NCBI GenBank assembly: GCA_965225935.1
Contig: CBDDCC010000003.1
Span: 124,001 to 188,000 of the forward strand
Direction of reading: 5' to 3'
Source: CALJXB01 sp965225935
GTDB lineage: Bacteria; Pseudomonadota; Alphaproteobacteria; Kiloniellales; JAKSDN01
Length of the DNA stretch: 64,000 nucleotides
Part shown: piece by piece, positions 16,739 through 25,836 of the stretch
Numbering within the stretch: the stretch's first letter is position 1
Layout: every line of letters begins with the position of its first letter
Notes under the pieces: generated by a model
The model's database searches: none
Seen by the model: only the letters and a program-made list of their open reading frames with translations
What the model was told of the DNA's origin: nothing
Position numbers and translations under genes: made by a program

Positions 16739-17605
16739 CTAGCCTATCAGCCAGGGCTCGCCGATGGCCGCGAGCAGCAGCAGGGTGAGCTGGATCAGAG
16801 AGGCGTGGAAGCTGGCCGCCGCCGCCTTCGGCCCGGGGCGGCGCATGAGCTCGATCGTGCGCCAGAGGAAGAGGCCGCCGCCGAGCGCCGCGCCGGCCAG
16901 GTAGAGCGGTCCCATGCCGTAGAAGAGCGGCAGCAGCGACAGCAGCACGAGGACCAGGGTGTGGCCGAAGATCGCCTGGGCCGCCTTCCGGTCGCCCACC
17001 ACCACCGGCAGCATAGGCACGCCCGCCTCCCGGTACTGCTCGTGCAGCACCATGGCGAGGCTCCAGAAGTGGGGCGGCGTCCAGAGGAACAGCACGACGG
17101 CCAGGATGATAGGCACCGGCGCGAGGCCGGGGTCGACCGCGGCGGCGCCCGCGAGGACGGCAAAGCTGCCGGCCAGGCCGCCCAGGATGATGTTGGTCCA
17201 GCTGCGCCGCTTCAGCCAGATGGTGTAGACCACGCCGTAGACGAAGGCGCCGAGGAAGACGTAGCCGGCGGCCGCCCAGTTGGCGGCGAGCCCCGCCAGC
17301 AACACCGCCAGGGCGAGCAAGCCGACGATAGCGCCGAGCCAGAGCGGGCCGCGGTGGAAGTAGCCGGTGACGAAGGGCCGGCCGCGGGTGCGCGCCATCT
17401 GGGCGTCGAGATCGCACTCCACGTAGTGGTTGAAGGCCCCGGCGCTGGCCGCCGAGAGCAGCACGGCAAGGGCCAGCAGCAGCACCTGCCAGGCCGTCAG
17501 CCCGCCCCCCGGGGTGACCGCGATCCCGGCCAGCGCGCAGAGCATGATGGCGAAACTGATCCTGAGCTTGAACAGGGTCCAGAGCTGCTTCGCCAGTAAG
17601 GCCAT
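16739..17605 (-). CDS. ctaB: Protoheme IX farnesyltransferase (heme O synthase)
   Basis: UbiA-superfamily membrane enzyme (288 residues from ATG 17605) that converts heme b to heme o. The prenyl-diphosphate motif is NHYVECDLDAQMART, followed by RGRP; the second is WTPPHFWSLAM. About nine transmembrane helices are evident. The gene lies 47 bases after subunit I. Its presence implies that the heme-copper enzyme uses a farnesylated heme (o or a type) at least at one site. Classical NorB uses only heme b, so this is informative. Confidence 0.93.
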   Translation of the reverse strand: MALLAKQLWTLFKLRISFAIMLCALAGIAVTPGGGLTAWQVLLLALAVLLSAASAGAFNHYVECDLDAQMARTRGRPFVTGYFHRGPLWLGAIVGLLALAVLLAGLAANWAAAGYVFLGAFVYGVVYTIWLKRRSWTNIILGGLAGSFAVLAGAAAVDPGLAPVPIILAVVLFLWTPPHFWSLAMVLHEQYREAGVPMLPVVVGDRKAAQAIFGHTLVLVLLSLLPLFYGMGPLYLAGAALGGGLFLWRTIELMRRPGPKAAAASFHASLIQLTLLLLAAIGEPWLIG

Positions 17606-17652
17606 CTTCTGCTCCCCGAGCGGGATCCCTGGGTGGTGTGCGCGCGGTCTCG

Positions 17653-19377
17653 TCAACTGAGCGGCCAGACCTCGGACAGGAACTTCCAATTGATGAAGTA
17701 GTAGAGGACGAAGGCCAGGAAGAAGATGCCCACCAGGGTGATGGTGCCGGGCAGCTTCAGGGTGCCGGCGCTGCCATAGGTGGTGGCCGCCTCGCCGCTG
17801 GCGGCGACGATGGGATGGGCCTTGACCTCGGCCGCGTCGCGACGCTTGCCGAACAGCACCGAACCCACCACGACCACGACGAACATGAGCCCGCCGAGCC
17901 CGGCCACAAGGCCGAAGATGCCGTTCAGCCCCATCATCAGGAAAGCGGTGCCGGGGTAGTCGAAGCTCAGCACCGACTCGCTGAAGGTGATGTCCCAGTG
18001 GCGGCGCGAGACGCCCAGGGTGCCCGCGCCCATCATGAAGAGCGACGTTCCCGCCACGCCGATGGCGAAGACGTAGGGCTGCCACTTGGCGATCCCCGGT
18101 AGCACCAGCTCGCGGCGGAAGATGAGCGGCACCACCAGGTAGGTGATCGCCATGAAGGCGAGCGTCGTGCCCGCGACCACGGTGGCGTGGAAGTGGCCCG
18201 GAACGTAGAGGGTGTTGTGCATCAAGAGGTTGATCTGCTCGGTGCCCAGCACGACGCCGGAGATGCCGCCGAGGAAGCCGAACAGCACCAGCGAGAGCGC
18301 CATGCCCGAGAAAGCCGGATTGCTCCAGGGCGCGTGGCGCAGCCAGCCGAAGACGCCCTTGTCGAAGCCGCGCCGGCGCTGGGCCGCCTCCACCGCGCCG
18401 GGCACGCTCATGCCGTGGATCATGCTGCCAAGCACGGCGAGATAGAAGGCGTAGGAGGTGTTGAAGATCTTCCATTCCGAGCTGATGCCGGGCTCCACAA
18501 GCATGTGGTGGGCGCACGCGAGCTGCAGGAAGAGGATGTAGAGCAGGAAGGCGGTGCGGCTGACCTTCTCGGAGATCGGCTTGGCGCCCACCACCAGGGC
18601 GGCGATGACGTACCAGACGGCGACCTGGGCCGAGACGTTGATCTGCTGGGAGGAGTGTCCCATGCCCCACCAGACCAGCTTGTAGGTCACCGAATCGATC
18701 TCGCTGATGAAGCCGAGCGACCAGAGCCAGGTGGGCACCAGGATGATGGCGCCCGAGGCGATGGTGAAGATGGCGATGATGGCGGCCGTCAGCGCACCGA
18801 AGGTGACGAGCGGGATGGAGCCCTCGTAGGTGCCCTCCTCCTTGGCGATCACCAGGGTGCCGAAGAAGACGAAGCAGCCGAGCAGCGCGCCGACGGCGAA
18901 GAGGATCAGGCCGAGGTAGAAGTTGGGCGCCGCCTGCATGGGCACGTAGGAGGTGAACATGACGCTCGATTCGCCCTGCAGCACCGCGACGGTGGCGAGC
19001 AGCGAGCCGCCGAGCATGAGGACGTAGCCGAGCCAGGCGACCTTGGGCGCCGCCAGCCGGCAGTTGAGGATGATGGCCGAGGCGAAGTAGAGCACCGCGA
19101 TCTCGAAGAAGATGATCCAGAACAGCAGCACCGCCGCCCCGTGGGCCGTCAGCACGAGATAGAACATCTCGGCGGGCAGCAGGTGGACGGCCGGCCAGCG
19201 CGTGAGCGCCACCAGCACGCCGAAGAAGCCGCCGATCGCCAGGAAGACGACCGCGGTCACGGCGTTCACCTTCACCAGGGTCTCGGCCTTCTCGTAGACC
19301 TTGAGACCGGTGTCGAGGCAGATCCGGTAGTTTTCCTCGATGCCGGCGACGATGTCGTGGCTGGTGGTCGCGCTCAT
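17653..19377 (-). CDS. Heme-copper oxidoreductase subunit I lacking the active-site Tyr (probable NO reductase, eNOR-like)
   Basis: 574-residue, about 13-helix catalytic subunit. Six histidine ligands are intact: H79 and H397 (low-spin heme), H395 (high-spin heme in YVPGHFHATV), and H241, H290, H291 (CuB; LACAHHMLVEPG). The helix VI motif is GHSSQQINVSAQV, where oxygen reductases have HPxVY. So Q245 stands at the position of the His-cross-linked Tyr and S243 at the A-family Glu position. Known tyrosine-less families related to B-type oxidases reduce NO. The ATG at 19377 overlaps the subunit II stop. Gene context (nirS, DNR-type box, CuA subunit, SCO, CtaB) supports NO reduction with electrons from a cytochrome c. 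O2 reduction is not excluded. Confidence 0.85.
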   Translation of the reverse strand: MSATTSHDIVAGIEENYRICLDTGLKVYEKAETLVKVNAVTAVVFLAIGGFFGVLVALTRWPAVHLLPAEMFYLVLTAHGAAVLLFWIIFFEIAVLYFASAIILNCRLAAPKVAWLGYVLMLGGSLLATVAVLQGESSVMFTSYVPMQAAPNFYLGLILFAVGALLGCFVFFGTLVIAKEEGTYEGSIPLVTFGALTAAIIAIFTIASGAIILVPTWLWSLGFISEIDSVTYKLVWWGMGHSSQQINVSAQVAVWYVIAALVVGAKPISEKVSRTAFLLYILFLQLACAHHMLVEPGISSEWKIFNTSYAFYLAVLGSMIHGMSVPGAVEAAQRRRGFDKGVFGWLRHAPWSNPAFSGMALSLVLFGFLGGISGVVLGTEQINLLMHNTLYVPGHFHATVVAGTTLAFMAITYLVVPLIFRRELVLPGIAKWQPYVFAIGVAGTSLFMMGAGTLGVSRRHWDITFSESVLSFDYPGTAFLMMGLNGIFGLVAGLGGLMFVVVVVGSVLFGKRRDAAEVKAHPIVAASGEAATTYGSAGTLKLPGTITLVGIFFLAFVLYYFINWKFLSEVWPLS

Positions 19378-19928
19378 GATCCGCCTCCTGACTCGACCAC
19401 GTAGATGCGGCCCAGCATGACGTGGTGGCCGATACCGCAGAACTCGTTGCAGACCACCGAGAAGACGCCGGTCTCGTTCGGCGTGATGGTCATCACCAGC
19501 TCGTAGTCGGGATGGACCTGGACGTTGATGTTGGTCGGCTGCAGCGAGAAGCCGTGCTGCCAGTCGAGGGAGGAGAGATGCAGGCGGTAGCTCTGGTCCT
19601 TCTCCAGCTCGAGGATCGGCCACCACTCCCAGAGCCGGGCCAGCATGTAGACCTCGCTGCCGGGCGGCGGATGGACCACCGGGATGCCGGTGTCACCCTC
19701 CTCGCGCACCGTGTACTGGTCGGCCATGGCCTCGGTGCGCTCGGCGAAGACCTCGGGGTCGATGCGGTAGGCCTCGTTGGAAAGGTTCTGCTCGCCCTCC
19801 ACGTGCCAGTAGATCATGGCGAAGAACATGACGAGGCCCCACACGAAGGCCAGCGAGATCCAGACGATCTCCGGCTTGTGCAGAGGCTCCTTCCACCATA
19901 TGCGGTTTGCCGGCGGGTGGATGGCCAT
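19374..19928 (-). CDS. CuA-containing subunit II of the heme-copper enzyme
   Basis: 184-residue subunit II with one N-terminal transmembrane helix (about 21-41) and a periplasmic cupredoxin domain. CuA ligands are complete: H125 (DWQHGF), C160, C164, H168 and M171 in CNEFCGIGHHVM. It has the single-helix layout of B-family subunit II rather than the two-helix A-family form. A purine-rich ribosome site (GGAGGAGA) precedes the ATG. CuA implies a soluble cytochrome c or cupredoxin as the electron donor, unlike quinol-fed qNor. Confidence 0.93.
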   Translation of the reverse strand: MAIHPPANRIWWKEPLHKPEIVWISLAFVWGLVMFFAMIYWHVEGEQNLSNEAYRIDPEVFAERTEAMADQYTVREEGDTGIPVVHPPPGSEVYMLARLWEWWPILELEKDQSYRLHLSSLDWQHGFSLQPTNINVQVHPDYELVMTITPNETGVFSVVCNEFCGIGHHVMLGRIYVVESGGGS

Positions 19929-19953
19929 GGCGCGTCTCCTCCCTGGACCTGGG

Positions 19954-20136
19954 CTACTGGGCGAGCGGGATCTGGGCCACCTCGAGGATGCCCCAGATGA
20001 GATAGAAGACCGTCGGGATGACGACCCCGAGGAAGAGCAGCAGGAAGGGGTTGTCCAAAAGCCGCTGCATGAAGGGGATGTGCTCGGAGGGCCGGCGGCC
20101 GCCGGCCTCCTCTTGGGTGCCTTCGCTGCTGCTCAT
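19954..20136 (-). CDS. Small single-helix membrane protein, first gene of the heme-copper operon
   Basis: 60-residue protein, starting at the ATG at 20136 (an in-frame start 30 bases upstream gives 70 residues). Residues 30-50 form one transmembrane helix (LLLFLGVVIPTVFYLIWG). It ends 25 bases before subunit II. Size, topology and place suggest a subunit IIa-like or subunit IV-like accessory of the enzyme. No named family is recognised. Confidence 0.75.
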   Translation of the reverse strand: MSSSEGTQEEAGGRRPSEHIPFMQRLLDNPFLLLFLGVVIPTVFYLIWGILEVAQIPLAQ

Positions 20137-20219
20137 GTCGGCGTCTCCAATGGATGGCGGTCGCACCGGGACGATGCTCGGCCGGTTGGGAAGTTCACGA
20201 CGTCGCGCGACGATCGTCC

Positions 20220-20233
20220 TTGACGGAAGTCAA
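20220..20233. promoter_or_regulatory. FNR/DNR-type operator between the heme-copper operon and its regulator
   Basis: Perfect dyad TTGACGGAAGTCAA, the same half-sites as the nirS box. The centre is about 90 bases from the 20136 start (minus) and about 93 bases from the regulator start at 20319 (plus). It can serve both divergent genes, implying autoregulation and co-control of the NO-reductase-like operon with nirS. Confidence 0.78.
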
Positions 20234-20318
20234 GGGGATGGACAGGGCGGCGCCGGGCTAGGATGATGGTCCGGAGGGACCCTGCCGCGGCTGGGCGGCT
20301 TTCTGCGGGAACGATCGG

Positions 20319-21074
20319 GTGACGGAGCAGCACGGAAGCGCGGCGCAGCCTGTGCGGATGCCACGCGGCACCAGGCCCGAGGATCTCGAGCTTCTGGGCC
20401 GCCTACCGCTGTTCGAGGGCCTCGGCCGCGAGCAGCTCTGCCGGCTGATCGAGGACTCCTGGGTGGAGACCTCGCCCGCGGGCGCGCTGCTCTTCCTCGA
20501 GGGCGACCCGGCGCGCCACTTCTACGTGGTGCTCAAGGGCTGGGTGAAGCTCTACCGCACCACGCCGGAAGGTAACGAGGCGATCATCGCCGTCATCCCC
20601 GGCGGCCAGTCCTTCGCCGAGGCGGCGGTCTTCGAGGACGGCACCTATCCGGTCTCGGCCAGCGTGGTGGAGGATTCGCGCCTGCTGCTCATTCCGGCCC
20701 GGCCCTTCGTCGACCGGGTGATCGAGGACGGCCGCCTGGTGATGAAGATGATGGCCTCCATGTCGCGGCGCCTGCGCCAGCTGGTCCACCAGGTGGAGGA
20801 ACTCAGCCTGCGCTCCTCGGTCGAGCGGGTCGCCGGCTACGTGCTCTCGCTCTGCACCACCGACAGCGGCCCCGCCATCGTCCACCTGCCCCTCGACAAG
20901 GCCTTGATCGCCAAGCATTTGGGCATGCAGCCCGAGACCCTGTCGCGCTCACTGGCGCGGCTCAGGGCGCAGGGCATCGCGGCCGAGGGCGAGACCATCT
21001 CGATCCCCGAGGTCGCCGACCTGCGGCGCCTCTGCGGCGAAGCGCCCGCGCCGCCCCAGCGGGCCACGCGATAG
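20319..21074 (+). CDS. Crp/Fnr-family regulator, Dnr/NnrR-like
   Basis: 251-residue activator: cyclic-nucleotide-like sensor domain (about 28-145), dimer helix, then helix-turn-helix LGMQPETLSRSLARLRAQGI (recognition Glu-x2-Ser-Arg, the Fnr/Dnr reading of TTGAC/GTCAA half-sites). No N-terminal four-cysteine cluster is present, so it is not a classical FNR oxygen sensor; Dnr/NnrR proteins sense NO through heme. Start is GTG at 20319. Divergent from the NO-reductase-like operon with a matching box between, it is the likely regulator of both denitrification operons. Confidence 0.88.
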   Translation: MTEQHGSAAQPVRMPRGTRPEDLELLGRLPLFEGLGREQLCRLIEDSWVETSPAGALLFLEGDPARHFYVVLKGWVKLYRTTPEGNEAIIAVIPGGQSFAEAAVFEDGTYPVSASVVEDSRLLLIPARPFVDRVIEDGRLVMKMMASMSRRLRQLVHQVEELSLRSSVERVAGYVLSLCTTDSGPAIVHLPLDKALIAKHLGMQPETLSRSLARLRAQGIAAEGETISIPEVADLRRLCGEAPAPPQRATR

Positions 21075-21167
21075 GCACCGGAGGCGCCCCGGCCTCTTCG
21101 CGCCCCGTAAGGAAACCGTCGCCGAACCGACCTCTAGCCGCAACGGCGGGCGCCTTCAATCGAAGGC

Positions 21168-22058
21168 ATGAGAGTCGAGTCTGGGCCGGCCGGGTGCGCC
21201 GGCGGCGGCCGCAAGGTCACGGTCACCTACTGCAATCCGGAGGACCCGCTGCTGCGCCGCGGCCTCGTGCGCTCGTTGGAGTTCCTGACCGGGCAGCCGA
21301 AGATCAACGGCATCTACCAGCGCTATCGCCGGGACGGCCCAGCCGACGGCGACTTCTGGGCCGACGCGATGGAGAGGCTGGGCCTCACCATCCGCTACGA
21401 TCCGGACTGCCTCGCCCAGGCGCCACGGGAGGGGCCCCTGCTGGTGGTCTCCAACCACCCCTACGGCGTGGTCGACGGCCTCGGGCTCTGCTACCTGATC
21501 TCCCAGATCCGGCCCGACTTCAAGTTCCTCGCCCACGCCACCTTCGGCCGCGCGCCCGAGCTCGAGCCCTACCTCATCCCGATCCGCTTCGATGGCGAGT
21601 CCGCGGCCCTGCGCGAGAACGTGAGCGCGCGCCGCACCGCCCTCAGCCACCTGGAGGACGGCGGCGCCATCGTGATCTTTCCGGCCGGTCGGGTCGCCAC
21701 GGCGCCGCGGGTCTTCGACCAGGCGGTGGACGCGCCTTGGAAGCCTTTTTGCGCCACCATGATCCAGCGCACCCGGGCGAACGTCCTGCCCATGCATTTC
21801 GAGGGCAAGAACAGCTGGCTCTTCCATTGCGCCAGCCTGATCAGCGAGGGCCTGCGCGAGGCCCTGCTGCTGGGCGAAGCCTGCCGCCGGATCGGCTCGG
21901 AGCTGGTCGCCCACGTGGGGCGCACCATCTCCTTCGACGAGGTGGCGGAGATGCACGACAAGCAGCTTCTGCTCGACTTTCTGCGGGGCGAGGTCGACCG
22001 CCTGGCCGAGCAAGACTGCTCCGCTCCGGCTGCCGGAGCGGCGATTTCACGGATCTGA
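21168..22058 (+). CDS. Lysophospholipid acyltransferase family protein
   Basis: 296-residue membrane-associated acyltransferase. The catalytic block is VVSNHPYGVVDGLGLCYLI (His-x5-Asp, the longer spacing of the hemolysin-type subgroup instead of HX4D), followed by AHATFGRAPELEPYLIPI and the glycerophosphate-binding FPAGRVAT motif. It probably acylates a lysolipid or ornithine/amino lipid precursor; the substrate is unknown. The first 15 residues are poorly supported; a start at the GTG coding VTVTYCNPEDP is possible. It is on its own, 93 bases after the regulator. Confidence 0.82.
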   Translation: MRVESGPAGCAGGGRKVTVTYCNPEDPLLRRGLVRSLEFLTGQPKINGIYQRYRRDGPADGDFWADAMERLGLTIRYDPDCLAQAPREGPLLVVSNHPYGVVDGLGLCYLISQIRPDFKFLAHATFGRAPELEPYLIPIRFDGESAALRENVSARRTALSHLEDGGAIVIFPAGRVATAPRVFDQAVDAPWKPFCATMIQRTRANVLPMHFEGKNSWLFHCASLISEGLREALLLGEACRRIGSELVAHVGRTISFDEVAEMHDKQLLLDFLRGEVDRLAEQDCSAPAAGAAISRI

Positions 22059-22141
22059 TACCCAAGCGCCACGCGGCGGTCTCTCCGGCGGGCCTAGTCT
22101 GAGGGATCTTCCTGCTATCCTGCCACCTGGAGGTCCCGACC

Positions 22142-23701
22142 ATGGCCAAGCGATCCGCCGTCCGAGCCTGCCCTTCCCGCCGCCGCTTCATTCAGGGGAC
22201 CGCCGGGGCGACCGCCCTGGGACTGATCGGCTTTCCGGCCATCGTGCGCTCCGCCTCCCGGCCGGTCATCACCCACGGCGTGCAGTCCGGCGACGTCGGC
22301 CCGTCCGGCGGCGTGATCTGGGCCCGCTGCGACCGCCCGGCCCGCATGCTGGTGGAGGTCTCGACCACGGACTCCTTCACGGAGGCGCGCCAGCTGCGCG
22401 GGCCCGCCGCGCTCGAGGTCGGCGACTTCTGCGCCAAGCTGGACCTGGCCGGCCTGCCCGCGGGGCAGGACATCTTCTACCGGGTCCGCTTTCAGGATCT
22501 GTCTGACCTGACCGGGACCAGCGAGCCCCTGGTCGGGCGCTTCCGCACCGCGCCGGCCGGGCGCCGGGACATCACCTTCGTCTGGTCGGGCGACACCGCC
22601 GGCCAGGGCTGGGGCATCAATCCGGAGTGGGGCGGCATGAAGATCTACGAGGTCATGCGCCAGCACGAGCCCGACTTCTTCATCCATAGCGGCGACACGG
22701 TCTACGCCGACGGCCCGATCCCGGCCGAGCTGCCCCTGCCCGACGGCGGCGTCTGGAAGAACGTCACCACCGAGGCCAAGTCCAAGGTGGCCGAGAGCTT
22801 GGACGAGTTCCGCGGCCAGTGGCAGTACAACCTGCTGGACAACAACGTCCGGCGCCTCAACGCCGAGGTCCCCATCTTCGCCCAGTGGGACGACCACGAA
22901 ACGGTCAACAACTGGTACCCGAACGAAGTCCTCGACATGGACAAGTACCGGGTGAAGGAGGTCGCCCTGCTGGCCGCCCGCGCGAACCAGGCCTTCCACG
23001 AGTACAACCCCACCCGCCAGCACGCCACCGACCGCGAGCGGGTCTATCGCGCCCTCCCCTACGGGCCCATGCTCGACATCTTCTTCCTCGACATGCGCAG
23101 CTACCGGGCCGACAACAGTCCCAACCGGCAGGCCGCGCGGGGGCCGGAGACGGAATTCCTCGGCCGGGACCAGATCCGCTGGCTGAAGCAGAGCCTGCTG
23201 AACAGTCGCGCCACCTGGAAGGTGATCGCTTCCGACATGCCCATCGGGATCATGGTGCGCGACGGCGAGCAGAACTTCGAGAACGGCGCCAACGGCGACG
23301 GGCCGGTGCTCGGGCGCGAGCACGACATCGCCGAGGTGCTGCGGTTCATCAAGCAGAACGAGATCAAGAACGTGGTCTGGCTGACCGCCGACGTGCACTA
23401 CACGGCGGCCCACTACTACGACCCGAACAAGGCCCAGTTCCAGGACTTCACGCCCTTCTGGGAGTTCGTCTCGGGCCCCCTGAACGCCGGCTCCTTCGGC
23501 CCGGGGGAGATGGACAACACCTTCGGGCCTCAGGTGGTCTACGTGAAGTCGCCCGAGGGCAAGCCCAACCTGCCGCCGACCGAGGGCCTGCAGTTCTTCG
23601 GCCAGGTCCGGATCGACGGCGCCAGCGGCGCAATGACGGTGACGCTCCGCGACATCGCCGATAAGGCGCTCTACTCGGTGGAGATCGCCCCGGACACCTG
23701 A
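22142..23701 (+). CDS. phoD: PhoD-family alkaline phosphatase/phosphodiesterase, Tat-exported
   Basis: 519-residue exported phosphatase. The N-terminus carries a Tat signal (RRRFIQGTAGATALGLIGF). An N-terminal Fn3-like domain with THGVQSGDVGPSGGVIWARC is followed by the metallophosphatase core: IHSGDTVYADGPI, QWDDHETVNNW, DMRSYRADNS and WLTADVHYTAAHYY. These match the PhoD metal ligands (Fe3+/Ca2+ in Bacillus). I see no Pho box immediately upstream, though one lies at 25837 for another gene. Confidence 0.93.
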   Translation: MAKRSAVRACPSRRRFIQGTAGATALGLIGFPAIVRSASRPVITHGVQSGDVGPSGGVIWARCDRPARMLVEVSTTDSFTEARQLRGPAALEVGDFCAKLDLAGLPAGQDIFYRVRFQDLSDLTGTSEPLVGRFRTAPAGRRDITFVWSGDTAGQGWGINPEWGGMKIYEVMRQHEPDFFIHSGDTVYADGPIPAELPLPDGGVWKNVTTEAKSKVAESLDEFRGQWQYNLLDNNVRRLNAEVPIFAQWDDHETVNNWYPNEVLDMDKYRVKEVALLAARANQAFHEYNPTRQHATDRERVYRALPYGPMLDIFFLDMRSYRADNSPNRQAARGPETEFLGRDQIRWLKQSLLNSRATWKVIASDMPIGIMVRDGEQNFENGANGDGPVLGREHDIAEVLRFIKQNEIKNVVWLTADVHYTAAHYYDPNKAQFQDFTPFWEFVSGPLNAGSFGPGEMDNTFGPQVVYVKSPEGKPNLPPTEGLQFFGQVRIDGASGAMTVTLRDIADKALYSVEIAPDT

Positions 23702-23734
23702 GGCCGGGCGCGCCTTGCGAAAGCTTTGCCGGGC

Positions 23735-24007
23735 CTAGCTCTTGCCGTCGAGCGCGGCCAGCATGTCCTTCACCTCCAGGACCGGGTGGACGTAGTTCAC
23801 GTTGAGGTCGGTCCACTGGTGGAACAGCCTGACCAGCGAGTCCGCGCTGGGCGCCTCGAAGATCACCCAGCCTTCGAGCTGGGTGACCGAGAGCCAGGAG
23901 TTCAACACCCTGACGTCGCCCGGTTCGCCGATCATCATGTCCCGCAGGCGACTGAGATTCTCGTCGCGGTTTTCGGGTTCGATGACGCAATGGAGCATGA
24001 ATAGCAT
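23735..24007 (-). CDS. DUF3303 family small protein
   Basis: 90-residue protein starting at the ATG at 24007, preceded by GGGGAGG. Blocks MLFMLHCVIEPENRDE, SWLSVTQLEGWVIFEAPS and HQWTDLNVNYVHPVLEVKD match the DUF3303 ferredoxin-like dimeric fold. Function unknown. It is divergent from the acyl-CoA synthetase and convergent with phoD. Confidence 0.82.
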   Translation of the reverse strand: MLFMLHCVIEPENRDENLSRLRDMMIGEPGDVRVLNSWLSVTQLEGWVIFEAPSADSLVRLFHQWTDLNVNYVHPVLEVKDMLAALDGKS

Positions 24008-24144
24008 GAGCTGCCTCCCCGACGTATAGTGTGGCCCTGCGCCACGCCCGCAGGGCAAGGTGATAGCACAGTTGTGCGTCCTATATGAGTCGTTGGACCC
24101 GGGCCGTGGAGGGACGGCCGAGATCCGGCGAATTGGGGGATTAG

Positions 24145-25716
24145 ATGCCGTTTTCCGGACCAGCGCTCAACGAGCCGGTGCCGCTGACGGACCTTCTGAA
24201 GCGGGGCCTGGAGAGCAAGCCCGACGAGCTGGCGCTGGTCTCGGCCGAGACGCGCTGGTCCTGGCGCGAGCTCGACCGGGCGAGCGACCGCTTCGCGGCC
24301 GGCCTGCGCGGGCTCGGCCTGGCGCCGGGCGACCGCATCGCTTCGCTCATGCCCAATCGGGCCGCCCTGCTGATTCACTACCTCGCCTGCATCAAGGCGG
24401 GCCTCGTGGCGGTCCCGCTCAACTACCGCTACATGGCGCCGGAGATCGATCACGCACTCGAGGTCAGCGGCGCCACGGCCCTCTTCGCCCACCAGGAGCG
24501 CCAGGGCGACCTGGAGGCCTGCGCCCACCTGGGCCAGCTGTCGCGCGGCCTTGTCTCCTACGGCGGCGAGGACGGCGGCGGCCCCAGCTTCGAGCGCTTC
24601 ATCGCCGAGGCGCGGCCGAGCGTCGAGGTCACGCCGGCCGGCCCGTCGGACCCGGCTGTCATCTTCTTCACCTCGGGCAGCACCGGCCCGGCCAAGGGCG
24701 TGACCCACTCGGCCGCCTCGGCGGCAGCCATGTTCAGCAGCACCGCCCAGGCCTTCGAGATGACCCACGAGGACGTGGTGCTGCCGGGCTCCTCCATCTC
24801 CCACATAGGCGGCTTCCTGTTTTCTCTGATGGCCCTTTCCGTCGGCGCGCGGGCGGTCGTCGCGCGCAGCTTCGTCGCCGACGAGATCCTGCCGCTGCTC
24901 CGCGCCACCCGGCCGACCGTGCTCTGCATGCTGCCCACGGCCCTCTTTGCCGTGGTCCGCGACGGCGCGTCGCGGGAGGACGACTTCGCGTCCCTCCGGC
25001 TCTGCCGCGCCGGGGCCGACAAGGTGCCCGCCGAGCTGGAGCGCGAGTTCACGGAGCTGACCGGCCTGGTGATCGACGAGGGCTATGGCTGCAGCGAATG
25101 CGGCCTGGCCTCGGTCGGGCCTCCCTCCGGCCTGATCAAGATGGGCTCGGTCGGTCTGCCCACGCCCGGCATGACCCATGCGGTGCGCGACGAGGAAGGC
25201 CGCGAGGTCCCGGCCGGCGAGGACGGGAGCCTCTGGGTCAAGTCTCCGAGCCTCATGTCGGGCTACTGGGGCAAGCCGGACTCGACCGCGGCCGTCCTGC
25301 GCGACGGCTGGCTCGACACCGGCGACGTGATGCGGAGGGACGCCGACAACTACCTCTGGTTCCGCGGTCGCAAGAAGCAGATCATCGTCCACGACGGCTC
25401 CAACATCTCGCCTCAGGAGGTAGAGGAAGCACTGCTCGACCATCCGGCCATCGCCAGCGCCGGGGTGATCGGCGTGCACGACCTGCTGCACGGCGAGAAC
25501 GTGCGGGCCTATGTGACCCTCCGCGAGGGTGCGGAGCGGCCCACGTCTCACGAGCTCATCGCCTTCGCCCGCGAGAGAATCGGCTACAAAGCGCCGGAGG
25601 AGGTCGAGGTGCTGGACGAAATGCCCCTCAACCCGACCGGGAAGATCGACCGGGTGCGCTTGAAGCAAATGGCGCTCGACCAAGCGCACGGCCTGAGCAG
25701 GTCTGAAAACGACTGA
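24145..25716 (+). CDS. Acyl-CoA synthetase (AMP-binding, class I adenylate-forming)
   Basis: 523-residue ANL-superfamily ligase. Motifs: IFFTSGSTGPAKGVTHS (P-loop, A3), DEGYGCSECGL (A5), DTGDVMRRDADNYLWFRGRK (A7-A8) and the catalytic Lys region NPTGKIDRVRLK (A10). It activates a carboxylic acid to its acyl-CoA; substrate unknown, perhaps a medium or long chain. A second in-frame ATG is absent nearby, so the start at 24145 stands. Confidence 0.88.
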   Translation: MPFSGPALNEPVPLTDLLKRGLESKPDELALVSAETRWSWRELDRASDRFAAGLRGLGLAPGDRIASLMPNRAALLIHYLACIKAGLVAVPLNYRYMAPEIDHALEVSGATALFAHQERQGDLEACAHLGQLSRGLVSYGGEDGGGPSFERFIAEARPSVEVTPAGPSDPAVIFFTSGSTGPAKGVTHSAASAAAMFSSTAQAFEMTHEDVVLPGSSISHIGGFLFSLMALSVGARAVVARSFVADEILPLLRATRPTVLCMLPTALFAVVRDGASREDDFASLRLCRAGADKVPAELEREFTELTGLVIDEGYGCSECGLASVGPPSGLIKMGSVGLPTPGMTHAVRDEEGREVPAGEDGSLWVKSPSLMSGYWGKPDSTAAVLRDGWLDTGDVMRRDADNYLWFRGRKKQIIVHDGSNISPQEVEEALLDHPAIASAGVIGVHDLLHGENVRAYVTLREGAERPTSHELIAFARERIGYKAPEEVEVLDEMPLNPTGKIDRVRLKQMALDQAHGLSRSEND

Positions 25717-25836
25717 AAAAAAGCGGCGACGGCAGCAGAAAACGAAATTGTAATAGGATTGATTTTCCTTAAGTAATTGGTCAGTTGGGTGCAAGACTTG
25801 AAACCCGGCTGTAAGTTTTCCACAGAAAAAGTCAAA

